A stretch of 42,033 nt of DNA from Thermoplasmata archaeon. Lineage in GTDB: Archaea > Thermoplasmatota > Thermoplasmata > Lutacidiplasmatales > UBA184. Both the position numbers and the translations under genes were made by a program. Shown here piece by piece: positions 33,070 to 40,841 of this stretch. Numbering within the stretch: position 1 is the stretch's first letter; each line of letters begins with the position of its first letter. The notes beneath the pieces were generated by a model that was given only the letters and a program-made list of their open reading frames with translations, was not told the origin of the DNA and did no database searches. Location of the stretch: contig JASHSA010000100.1 of NCBI GenBank assembly GCA_030037035.1, positions 1 to 42,033 on the forward strand, in the 5' to 3' direction.

Positions 33070-33686
33070 GCGAGGCCGTCGTCCCCGACGTTCGACTCGT
33101 ACTCGGTCGACACGTAGACCGTGATCGTCGGGCCGCTCCCCGCGGCGTACGGGTTGTTCAGGACGAACGTGTAGTTGTCGGTGTAGAGCGACGTGAAGAC
33201 GATGCGCCCGGCGCCCTCGCTGGGGGTCGACCAGACCGGGCTACCGCTCCCGTTCTGCAGGAGGCGCGACCACTGGCTCTCGTTGAATACCGAGATCGAC
33301 ACCTCGGCGCCGTACGGCGCGATGCTCGTGAAGTTCCCCACGACGTAGTCGCCCCCGGTCACCTCGCCCGCGAGGATCCCGACGTACCCGGGCGCCACGC
33401 GGTACGTTCCCGAGGCCGTCAGCGGGTCCGCGACGTGGGGAGGACCGGCGAGGACGGCGGAGACGATCGAGTAGGCGAGGCCGACGACGACCCCGAGGAC
33501 GATCAGGGTGCGGAGCCAGCCGGCGAGGCGGACCCGTCGGCGGACCGCCCGCGGCGCCCGGGGGAGGGCGCCGGCCGCGACCGGCGCGTCCGCGCCGCAG
33601 ATCCCGCACGCCGTCGCGCCCGGCGCGACGGCCGTCCCGCAGTACCGGCAGGAGCCCCATGCGGTCCCGTCCGCCGCCGCGCCCAT
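33066..33686 (-). CDS. Zinc-ribbon protein with one membrane helix and an external domain, function unknown
   Basis: A 206-residue protein. Cys13, Cys16, Cys27 and Cys30 form a zinc ribbon at the N-terminus. One membrane segment (about 57-80, TLIVLGVVVGLAYSIVSAVLA) follows a basic patch (RAVRRRVRLAGWLR). The remaining 125 residues (VADPLTASGTYRVAPGYVGI, DNYTFVLNNPYAAGSGPTIT) look like an external beta-rich domain. A ribbon inside and a beta domain outside suggests a membrane-anchored sensor or adaptor, which is inference. It ends in the CTAG shared with kptA. Confidence 0.7.
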   Translation of the reverse strand: MGAAADGTAWGSCRYCGTAVAPGATACGICGADAPVAAGALPRAPRAVRRRVRLAGWLRTLIVLGVVVGLAYSIVSAVLAGPPHVADPLTASGTYRVAPGYVGILAGEVTGGDYVVGNFTSIAPYGAEVSISVFNESQWSRLLQNGSGSPVWSTPSEGAGRIVFTSLYTDNYTFVLNNPYAAGSGPTITVYVSTEYESNVGDDGLA

Positions 33687-33743
33687 CGCCGTCGGGGAGC
33701 CGGCGGCGCCGCTTTTGGGGTTTCGTACGAACCCCGGCGCCGA

Positions 33744-35216
33744 TCAGCCCTTCTTCTTCGGCAGCGCGACGTTGAGCAGGACGTTCTTCGTCCGCGTGTA
33801 GCCCTCGAGCCCGCGGGCGCCCTGCTCGGAGCCGAGCCCGCTCTCCTTGAAGCCGCCGAACGGCGTCTGGGGGAACGTCAGCGGCGGCTCGTTGACGACG
33901 ACCATCCCGGCCTCGAGGCGGCGGGCGACGTGGTGGGCGCTCGCGAGGTCGCGCGTCCAGACGGCGGCGAACAGCCCGTAGGCGGTCGCGTTGGCGAGGC
34001 GGACCGCCTCGTCGACCTCCCCGAACGCGAACGACGAGAGGACCGGTCCGAAGATCTCCTCCCGGGCCGCCCGAGCGTCCGGCGCGAGCCCGTCGACGAC
34101 CGTCGGCTGGACGAAGTTCCCCTCCGCCAGTCGGTCCCCGCCCGCCTTCGCCCCGCCGGTGACGAGACGGCCGCCGTCGTCCCGGGCGGAGCGGACGTAC
34201 TCGAGGACCCGCGCCTCCTGGTCCCGGGAGACGAGCGGCCCCATCTCGACGCCCTCCTCGGTCCCCGGCCCGAGACGGGTCGCCTCGGCGATCGCCCGCA
34301 GCTTCGCGAGGAGCGTCTCCCGGACCGACTCGTGGACGATCAGGCGGGAGCCCGCCCAGCACATCTGGCCGGCGTTGCCGAAGATCCCGAGCGCGATCCC
34401 CCGGGCGGCGCGGTCAAGATCGGCGTCGGGGAGCACGACCACCGGGCTCTTCCCGCCCAGCTCGAGCGCCGCGGGGATCAGGCGCTCGGCGGCGAGCGCG
34501 GCGATCCGGCGACCGACCTCGCTGCTGCCGGTGAACGAGACCGAGCGGCAGCGCCGGTCCCGGACGAGCGCCTCGCCGAGCTTCCCGCCGGGGCCGGGGA
34601 CGACGTTCAGGACGCCGTCCGGGATCCCCGCCTCGCGCGCGAGCCGGGCGAGCCGGATCGCCGTGAGCGGCGTCAGGCTCGCGGGCTTCAGGACGACCGT
34701 GTTGCCCGCGGCGAGCGCCGGGGCGACCGAGCGCATCGCGAGCAGGAGGGGATAGTTCCACGGGGCGATGTGCACCGTGACCCCGAGCGCCTCGCGCACG
34801 GTGTAGTTGAGGCGGCTGCCGGGGACCGGGATCGTCGTCCCCTCGAGCTTGTCGGCGAGGCCGCTCACGTACTCGAGCGTCCGGACGACGAAGCCGACGT
34901 CGATGCGCGACTCGCGCAGCGTCTTGCCCATGTTCTCGGTCTCGAGCCGTGCGAACTCCTCGGCCCGCTCGTCGAGCAGCCGGGCGAGCCGCGCGAGCGA
35001 CCGTGCCCGCCTCGCGCCGTCCCCGCCGGCCCAGTCGGAGCCCTCGAACGCCCGCTGGGCGACCTCCATCGCCCGGGCGGCATCGTCCGCGGTCCCGACG
35101 GCGACGCGGGCGATCGGACGGTTCGTCGACGGGTCGAGGAGCTCGGCCGACTCCCCGCCCGCGGCGGGACCCTCGGCCCCGGCGACGAGGAGACCGTACG
35201 TCGAGTCGGCGGCCAT
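33744..35216 (-). CDS. NAD(P)-dependent aldehyde dehydrogenase
   Basis: A 490-residue aldehyde dehydrogenase superfamily enzyme. The catalytic pair is Cys286 in NAGQMCWAG and Glu252 in ALELGGKSP; APWNYPLLLAM holds Asn154, and SFTGSSEVGRRIA is the cofactor loop. It oxidises an aldehyde to the acid, and related enzymes include succinate-semialdehyde and other organic-acid types. I chose the ATG at 35216, not 35243, because a TATA-like CTAATCG overlapping the GT2 stop codon predicts a start near 35223. The KKKG end is unusual but harmless. Confidence 0.9.
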   Translation of the reverse strand: MAADSTYGLLVAGAEGPAAGGESAELLDPSTNRPIARVAVGTADDAARAMEVAQRAFEGSDWAGGDGARRARSLARLARLLDERAEEFARLETENMGKTLRESRIDVGFVVRTLEYVSGLADKLEGTTIPVPGSRLNYTVREALGVTVHIAPWNYPLLLAMRSVAPALAAGNTVVLKPASLTPLTAIRLARLAREAGIPDGVLNVVPGPGGKLGEALVRDRRCRSVSFTGSSEVGRRIAALAAERLIPAALELGGKSPVVVLPDADLDRAARGIALGIFGNAGQMCWAGSRLIVHESVRETLLAKLRAIAEATRLGPGTEEGVEMGPLVSRDQEARVLEYVRSARDDGGRLVTGGAKAGGDRLAEGNFVQPTVVDGLAPDARAAREEIFGPVLSSFAFGEVDEAVRLANATAYGLFAAVWTRDLASAHHVARRLEAGMVVVNEPPLTFPQTPFGGFKESGLGSEQGARGLEGYTRTKNVLLNVALPKKKG

Positions 35217-35248
35217 CGACCCGGACGACCCGCCTGCCAACATAGCGA

Positions 35249-36400
35249 TTAGGGGAGGCGGTCGCGCCCGAGCGGGTAGGCACGCCCCTTCCAGGTCACG
35301 TGGCCGCCGCGCAGACCTCGGACGAGCGACGTGGAGACGGCGACCACGTAGAAGCCGACGGCGACCGGGAACGCGAGCCCGTAGACCGCCGGAGCGCCGA
35401 CCGCCCGCGAGAACGCCGCGTGCTTGCCGAACAGCGCGACCGCGAGCACGGCCCCGAGGAGCGCGACGGGCACGCTGCCGGCGGCGACCCCGACCGGGAG
35501 CACGGCGAGCGGAAGCCAGAACAGCCCCACGAGCCCCGCGAGGAACGCCGCCTGCCGGCCCGCCGAGAACTCCGTCCCGTGGACGTTCTTGAGGATCCCC
35601 TCGAACATCTCGTGGCGGTCGCGGTACATCCGGGTCGTCGCGAGCTCCGGGGCCCAGGCGATCCGGATCGACCGGCCGGCCGCCCGGAACCTTCGGGCGA
35701 TCGCGACGTCCTCGAGGACCTTGTCGCGCACGGCGGCGTGTCCCCCTAGCGCCTCGTACTCCTCCCGCCGGACGAGCCAGAACTGGCCGTTCGCCATCGC
35801 CGCTCGGGACCGGTCGAGGTTGACCCGCGGGGCGCGGAAGTAGGTCAGGACCATCTGGACGTAGAACGGGAGGACGACGCGCTCCCAGAACGTGCGCATC
35901 TCGACGCGCGGGGCGATCGTGGCGAGCGACGCGCGCTCTCGGAGCGCCCAACGAACGGCGGTGCGCAGCGCCGACGGAGCGAGCCGAACGTCCGCGTCCA
36001 GGAACAGCAGCCACGCCCCGCGGCTGGCCTGGGCCCCGGTCCAGCAGGCCCAGTTCTTCCCGACCCAGCCGGGCGGCAGGGGCGGTTCGTCGACGAGCCG
36101 CACGCGGGGGGCGCGCGCCCGGACCACGTCGCGGGTCCGGTCGGTCGACCCTCCCTCCACGACGACGATCTCGAGCGGCGGGTCGTCCTGGGCGAGCAGG
36201 CCGTCGAGCGCCGCCGGCAGCTCTTCCTCCTCGTCCCGCGCCGCGAGGATGACGCTCACCGATCCCGCGGCCGATCCGGCGCCGGGAGCCTCCGGGTCGA
36301 GGCGCGGCATCGACCGCGCGAACCAGAGCGCGAGCCCCTGGTAGAGCAGGACGACGACCGCGGCGACCGCGACGAGCGCGACGACGAGCGGACCGAGCAC
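35249..36400 (-). CDS. Membrane glycosyltransferase, GT2 family (HpnB/CrtQ-like)
   Basis: A 383-residue GT2 enzyme. There is an N-terminal membrane helix (5-27), then the GT-A domain: VSVILAARDEEEELPAALD, EIVVVEGGSTDRTRD, the GWVGKNWACWTGAQ motif also seen in HpnB and CrtQ lineages, and the DxD LFLDADV (Asp135, Asp137), with VLEDVAIARRFRAAG later. Three C-terminal helices follow. It probably glycosylates a lipid or polyisoprenoid. The start is GTG at 36400 with CTTTATC centred 25 bp upstream. It shares its promoter region with the divergent Hef gene. Confidence 0.85.
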   Translation of the reverse strand: MLGPLVVALVAVAAVVVLLYQGLALWFARSMPRLDPEAPGAGSAAGSVSVILAARDEEEELPAALDGLLAQDDPPLEIVVVEGGSTDRTRDVVRARAPRVRLVDEPPLPPGWVGKNWACWTGAQASRGAWLLFLDADVRLAPSALRTAVRWALRERASLATIAPRVEMRTFWERVVLPFYVQMVLTYFRAPRVNLDRSRAAMANGQFWLVRREEYEALGGHAAVRDKVLEDVAIARRFRAAGRSIRIAWAPELATTRMYRDRHEMFEGILKNVHGTEFSAGRQAAFLAGLVGLFWLPLAVLPVGVAAGSVPVALLGAVLAVALFGKHAAFSRAVGAPAVYGLAFPVAVGFYVVAVSTSLVRGLRGGHVTWKGRAYPLGRDRLP

Positions 36401-36420
36401 CGCCGTTCGTAGCCGCGGCC

Positions 36421-36429
36421 TGATAAAGG
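36421..36429. promoter_or_regulatory. Shared TATA-like box between GT2 and Hef genes
   Basis: TGATAAAGG (CCTTTATCA on the other strand) is the only A/T-rich element in the 60-bp divergent gap. It is 25 bp before the GT2 GTG and about 36 bp before the hef ATG. Confidence 0.5.
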
Positions 36430-36460
36430 GCCGTTCGATGGAAGCCGAGGGGGTCCGCTG

Positions 36461-38065
36461 ATGGGGACCGTGGAGCACCCCCGTGTGCGGCCGGGGGTCC
36501 TCGAGGAGCGCGAGTACCAGGGCGCGATCGCGCGCGCGGCCGCCGAGCACAACACGCTGGTCGTGCTTCCGACCGGCCTCGGGAAGACGGCGATCGCGCT
36601 CCGGGTCGTCGCCGAGCATCTTCTGCGCGAGCCGCGAAGCTCGATCCTCCTGCTCGCGCCGACGCGACCGCTCGTGGTCCAGCATGCGCGCGAGGTCGAA
36701 CGCACGCTGTTCGCCCCGCGTCCCCTCGTGCTCACGGGCGCGATCTCCCCCGAGCGTCGTGGCGAGCTGCTCAACCCTCCCCAGGTCGTCGTCGCGACCC
36801 CCCAGGTCGTCGCGAACGACCTCGTCTCCGCCGGCTTCCCGCTCGCCTCGTTCTCGCTGATCGTCTTCGACGAGGCCCATCGGGCGGTCGGCGACTATCC
36901 GTACGTCGCGATCGGCCGCGCCAACCGCGACGGCCCGCGCGCGAGGGTCCTCGCGATGACCGCCTCGCCCGGAGGAAGCCTCGAGCGGATCCGTGAGGTC
37001 TGGACGAACCTCGCGATCGAGCGCTTCGAGTACCGCACCGAACAGAGCCCGGACGTCGCCCCGTACCTCCACGGGATCGGGGTCGAGGCGATCGTCGTCC
37101 CGGTCCCCCCGGAGGTCCGGCACCTGGCGATCCTCCTGCGCGCCGCGATCGGACGAGCGGCGCAGACGCTCCAGCGGCTCGGCCTGCTGCAGGAAGGCGA
37201 GGTGAATCGGCGGGCCGTCCTCGCGGTCGGCGCTCAGCTCCACCACCGTCTCTCGGTCGAGCGCGACGCCGGAGGGGCCTCGTCGGCGAGCCTCTGGCAG
37301 GCGGTCACCGCCCAGGCGGTCGTCATGAAGGGCCTCCACGCGCTCGACCTCACCGAGAGCCAGGGGGTCGACGCGCTCCGGGAGTTCTTCGCCCGACAAA
37401 GCGTGACGCCCGGGCGCCGGGCGACCCCCGCGCAGCGCGCGTTCCTCGGGGACCCGGACGTCCAGGAGGTCCGTCGTCGCCTCGGGGAGATCACGCTCGA
37501 GCATCCCAAGATCGGACGCGCGGTCACCCTCGTGCGCGACGAGGTGCACGGCAAGCCCGGCGCACGGGTGATCGTCTTCTCGCAGTACCGCGACACGGTC
37601 GACCGCCTCGTCGCCGAGTTCGACGCGCTGCACGACCCCGAAGTGCGCGCGGCACGGTTCGTCGGCCAGGCGGCCCACGGCCGCGACCCGGGACTTTCGC
37701 AGAAGGACCAGGTCGGCCTGCTCGACCGGTTCCGCGCGGGATCGGTCAACTGCCTCGTCGCGACCTCCGTCGCCGAGGAGGGGCTCGACATCCCGTCGAC
37801 CGACCTCGTCGTCCTCTACGAGCCGATCCCGGACGTGATCCGCACGATCCAGCGCCGCGGACGCACCGGGAGGGCCCGCGCGGGCCACGCGGTCGTGCTG
37901 GTCGCCGAGGGGACGCGGGACGAAGGGCTCCAGCGCTCGGCGTTCGCCCGAGAGCGCCGGATGCACGCGATGCTCGAGCGGGTCGAGGCCGAGGCCGCGG
38001 GCGGCCAACCCCCTCCCCCGCCGGCCGCCAAGAGCGTCCAGCGACTGCTCTCCGAGTTCCGCTAG
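36461..38065 (+). CDS. hef: Hef-type (FANCM-like) DEAH helicase without nuclease domain
   Basis: A 534-residue SF2 helicase of the Hef/FANCM/MPH1 group acting on stalled forks. The motifs are PTGLGKTA (37-44), APTRPLV, DEAH (137-140), TASPGG, FSQYRDTVDRLVAEF and QRRGRTGRAR. The helical insertion between motifs III and IV (about 215-345), typical of Hef, is present. The XPF-type nuclease domain of Pyrococcus Hef is absent; the protein ends after a Pro-rich linker in KSVQRLLSEFR, a partial match to a PCNA-interacting peptide. It is divergent from GT2 and shares a CTAG stop with dut. Confidence 0.88.
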   Translation: MGTVEHPRVRPGVLEEREYQGAIARAAAEHNTLVVLPTGLGKTAIALRVVAEHLLREPRSSILLLAPTRPLVVQHAREVERTLFAPRPLVLTGAISPERRGELLNPPQVVVATPQVVANDLVSAGFPLASFSLIVFDEAHRAVGDYPYVAIGRANRDGPRARVLAMTASPGGSLERIREVWTNLAIERFEYRTEQSPDVAPYLHGIGVEAIVVPVPPEVRHLAILLRAAIGRAAQTLQRLGLLQEGEVNRRAVLAVGAQLHHRLSVERDAGGASSASLWQAVTAQAVVMKGLHALDLTESQGVDALREFFARQSVTPGRRATPAQRAFLGDPDVQEVRRRLGEITLEHPKIGRAVTLVRDEVHGKPGARVIVFSQYRDTVDRLVAEFDALHDPEVRAARFVGQAAHGRDPGLSQKDQVGLLDRFRAGSVNCLVATSVAEEGLDIPSTDLVVLYEPIPDVIRTIQRRGRTGRARAGHAVVLVAEGTRDEGLQRSAFARERRMHAMLERVEAEAAGGQPPPPPAAKSVQRLLSEFR

Positions 38066-38505
38066 CGCCCCGTGCTCCCAAAACCGCCGCGCCGGCTCGC
38101 CACCGGGGCGACCCGCCCCCGCCGGAAGACGGTCGAGGTCTCCGCGACCAGCCTCGCCTGCGCGATGCGGTCGCCCGCCGCGATCCGGTAGCGACCCGAG
38201 AACAGGAACGTCAGCGGGACGAAGACCTCGCCCGAGTAGTCCCGGTCGATCGTCCCCGGGGCGTTGACCATCAGGACGCCCCGCGAGGAAAGGCCGCTGC
38301 GCGGCCGGACCTCGAGGAAGGTCCCCGGCGGGCAGCGGACGCGGAGCCCGGTGCGGACGAGCGTCACCTCCCCCCGGCGCAGGAGCGCCGGAGCGGCCGC
38401 GCTCAGGTCGAAGCACGCCGAGCCGGCCGTCGCCCGGGCCGGCAGGCGGGGCCGCCCGGCGTCCGCGAGCACCTCGACGCGCACCGTACGAAGGCGGGGG
38501 GCCAC
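38062..38505 (-). CDS. dut: dUTPase (dUTP diphosphatase, trimeric type)
   Basis: A 147-residue trimeric-type dUTPase converting dUTP to dUMP. The five motifs are GSACFDLSAA, PRSGLSSRG, GTIDRDYSGEV, GDRIAQARLV and the C-terminal arm RGGFGSTGR that closes the active site. The start is GTG at 38505, with a CCTAAGAG box about 26 bp upstream. It keeps uracil out of DNA. Its stop uses the antisense half of the CTAG shared with the convergent hef gene. Confidence 0.95.
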   Translation of the reverse strand: MAPRLRTVRVEVLADAGRPRLPARATAGSACFDLSAAAPALLRRGEVTLVRTGLRVRCPPGTFLEVRPRSGLSSRGVLMVNAPGTIDRDYSGEVFVPLTFLFSGRYRIAAGDRIAQARLVAETSTVFRRGRVAPVASRRGGFGSTGR

Positions 38506-38531
38506 GGCCGCACCTCGAGCCGGCCGCCCTC

Positions 38532-39272
38532 TTAGGGAGCGCGCCCGCTGCCGCGCGGCGCGCTCGCCTCCCCGTCCTCCGCGACCGTCCCCTGGGCGAC
38601 GAGCCAGCGGGCGACCAGGTGCCCCTCCGCGCGCCGCAGGAGCTTGCCGAGACCCGGGCCGCTGCGGCCGGTCGAGCGGGCGAGACGGCCCAGCGTGACG
38701 CGACGGGGGATCGCGTAGTATCCGAGCGCCCACGCCCGCGCCAGCATCCGTCCCTGCAGCGGGGTCAGCTCCCCCTCGGCACGGTCGGCGAACGCCGGTC
38801 GTGCGCTCGTCCGCAGCAGGCGGTACGGGAACTCCTCCTGGTCGAGGCGACGCAGCACCCGGCGGATCGCCCGCTCCTCCCCGTGGAACGACGCGACCGT
38901 CTCCTCCTCCGTCAGGCGGAACGGCGCCGCCGGCGTGATCCCGCCGCCGGCGAGCGCGAGCCAGCGACGTAGCCGCTCCGGGTTGCGCTGGCGCGCGAGG
39001 ATGACGTACTCGCGGCTGCGCGGTCGCTCGTCGACGATCTCGAAGTCGGAGAGCCCGTAGAGCGAGCGGATGCGTCGTGCGTCGCGCTCGAGCTCGGCGG
39101 CCGAGCGCAGCGGTCCCCGATGGCGGACGCGGAGGAGCTCGAGGCGCGAGCCGGTGTCGAGCCGGAGCGTCTGGAGCAGCTCGATCTCCTCGTACCGCTC
39201 GAACAATCGCGGCGGCACGACGCCCAGACGGACCAGGTCGTCGGTCCGGAACCGCAGCGTCACCGCCTGCAT
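38532..39272 (-). CDS. HTH_10 (Bat-type) transcriptional regulator
   Basis: A 246-residue archaeal regulator. Residues 169-220 are an HTH_10 (bacterio-opsin activator) motif: LTPLQGRMLARAWALGYYAIPRR and a following LGKLLRRAEGHLV. The N-terminal part (1-160) is an input region with no recognised domain. A TATA-like TTCTTAAC at 39293-39301 lies about 25 bp before the ATG, and the gene is divergent from ubiD across 87 bp. Control of the quinone genes is plausible but is inference. Confidence 0.85.
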   Translation of the reverse strand: MQAVTLRFRTDDLVRLGVVPPRLFERYEEIELLQTLRLDTGSRLELLRVRHRGPLRSAAELERDARRIRSLYGLSDFEIVDERPRSREYVILARQRNPERLRRWLALAGGGITPAAPFRLTEEETVASFHGEERAIRRVLRRLDQEEFPYRLLRTSARPAFADRAEGELTPLQGRMLARAWALGYYAIPRRVTLGRLARSTGRSGPGLGKLLRRAEGHLVARWLVAQGTVAEDGEASAPRGSGRAP

Positions 39273-39328
39273 CGCGCCGCCGAGACGAGGTTCCGTTAAG
39301 AACCCTCGGCGCGCCGGCGATGTGCGCG

Positions 39329-39336
39329 ATTTAATA
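39329..39336 (+). promoter_or_regulatory. TATA box of the ubiD-ubiA pair
   Basis: ATTTAATA centred 27 bp before the GTG of ubiD; the other A/T-rich element in the gap serves the divergent HTH_10 gene. Confidence 0.6.
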
Positions 39337-39359
39337 CGGACGCCGGCTCGGCGGCGGCC

Positions 39360-40841
39360 GTGGCGTTCCGCTCGCTCGGCGAGTTCCTCGACGCCCTCGA
39401 ACAGCGCGGCGAGCTGCTTCGCCTCCGGGCGCCGATCTCGCGCGACCTGGAGATCGCCGAGCTGACCGATCGGGTCCACCGCGCCGACGGCCCCGCGCTC
39501 CTCTTCGAGAACGTCGCCGGGGCGTCGATGCCGGTGGCGACGAACGTCCTCGGCGCTCCGCGCCGCATCGCCTACGCGCTGGGGGCCCAGGACCTCAAGG
39601 AGGTCGCCGCGCGCGTCGAGCGGCTGACCCGGCTGCGGCCGCCGGCCGGGATCGCGGGGGCGCTCCGCGACCTCGAGGGGACGATCGCGACCCTTTCGAG
39701 CGTCCGTGCGCTCGCCCCGAAGCGGGTCCGTTCCGCCCCCTGCCAGGAGGTGGAGGAGCCGAACGTCGACCTCGACCGGCTCCCGATCCTGAAGTGCTGG
39801 CCGAAGGACGGGGGGCGGACGGTGACGTTCCCGGTCGTGATCACGAGCGACCCGGAGACCGGCGCGCAGCACGCCGGCATCTACCGGCTCCAGCAGTACG
39901 GCCCCTCGACGCTCGGGCTGCACGCCCAGATCCACCGCGTCGGCGCGAACAACTACCGCAAGTGGGCGGCGCGGGGCGAGCGGATGCCGGTCGCCGCCGT
40001 GATCGGGGCCGAACCGGCGACCGTCTTCAGCGGCCTCGCTCCCGTTCCGGAGGGGATCTCGAACTTCGCCTTCGCGGGCCTCCTGCGCTCCGAACCGGTC
40101 GAGCTGGTCCCGGCCCGCAGCGTCGCGCTGGAGGTACCGGCGTCCGCCGAGATCGTCCTCGAAGGCTACGTCGACCCGACGGAGCGGGCCGTGGAGGGAC
40201 CGTTCGGCGACCACACCGGCTACTACTCGGCGCCGGAGCCGTTCCCGGTCCTCCACGTCGAGCGCATCACGCGCCGGGACCGGCCGGTCTACCTCGGCAC
40301 CGTGACCGGTAAGCCCCCGACCGAGGACGCCGCGCTCGGAAAGGCGGTCGAGCAGATCTTCCTTCCGGTGATCCGCCTCGTGCTCCCCGAGATCGTCGAC
40401 ATGGACCTCCCGCTCGAGGGCCTGTTCATCAACGTCGCCGTCGTCAGCGTGCGCAAGGCCTACCCCGGTCACCCGCGCAAGGTGATGCACGCGCTCTGGG
40501 GGCTCGGCCAGATGATGTTCGTCCGCTACCTCGTGGTCGTCGACGACGACGTCAACGTCCACGACCTCTCGGAGGTCCTCTACCGCGTCGGGCTGCAGGC
40601 CGACCCGGCGCGCGACCTCGAGCTCGTCGAGGGGCCGGTCGACCAATTGTCGATCTCCAACCCTCTGCCGAACGTCGGCGGCAAGGTCGGGATCGACGCG
40701 ACCCGCAAGCGCGCGGAGGACGGCTTTCCGCGGCCGTGGCCGGAGGAGATCCGCTCGGACCCGGCGGCCGCCGCCGCCGCCGAGAGGATCGTCCGCGCCG
40801 AGCCGGCGCTCGAGCGATTGTGGAAGCGTCCGAACGCCTGA
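39360..40841 (+). CDS. UbiD-family decarboxylase, MqnL-like
   Basis: A 493-residue UbiD-family enzyme using prenylated FMN. The Arg in GIYRLQ (Arg176) and the acid pair Glu279 and Asp284 in VEGPFGDHTGYY form the catalytic E-R-D/E set. The start FRSLGEFLDALEQRGELLRL and PALLFENVAG, and the length, fit the menaquinone-pathway subgroup (MqnL) better than short archaeal mevalonate-pathway (AMPD) forms. It would decarboxylate a naphthoate intermediate. The start is GTG at 39360. Its 3' end overlaps the UbiA gene by 22 nt. The AMPD reading is the alternative. Confidence 0.8.
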   Translation: MAFRSLGEFLDALEQRGELLRLRAPISRDLEIAELTDRVHRADGPALLFENVAGASMPVATNVLGAPRRIAYALGAQDLKEVAARVERLTRLRPPAGIAGALRDLEGTIATLSSVRALAPKRVRSAPCQEVEEPNVDLDRLPILKCWPKDGGRTVTFPVVITSDPETGAQHAGIYRLQQYGPSTLGLHAQIHRVGANNYRKWAARGERMPVAAVIGAEPATVFSGLAPVPEGISNFAFAGLLRSEPVELVPARSVALEVPASAEIVLEGYVDPTERAVEGPFGDHTGYYSAPEPFPVLHVERITRRDRPVYLGTVTGKPPTEDAALGKAVEQIFLPVIRLVLPEIVDMDLPLEGLFINVAVVSVRKAYPGHPRKVMHALWGLGQMMFVRYLVVVDDDVNVHDLSEVLYRVGLQADPARDLELVEGPVDQLSISNPLPNVGGKVGIDATRKRAEDGFPRPWPEEIRSDPAAAAAAERIVRAEPALERLWKRPNA

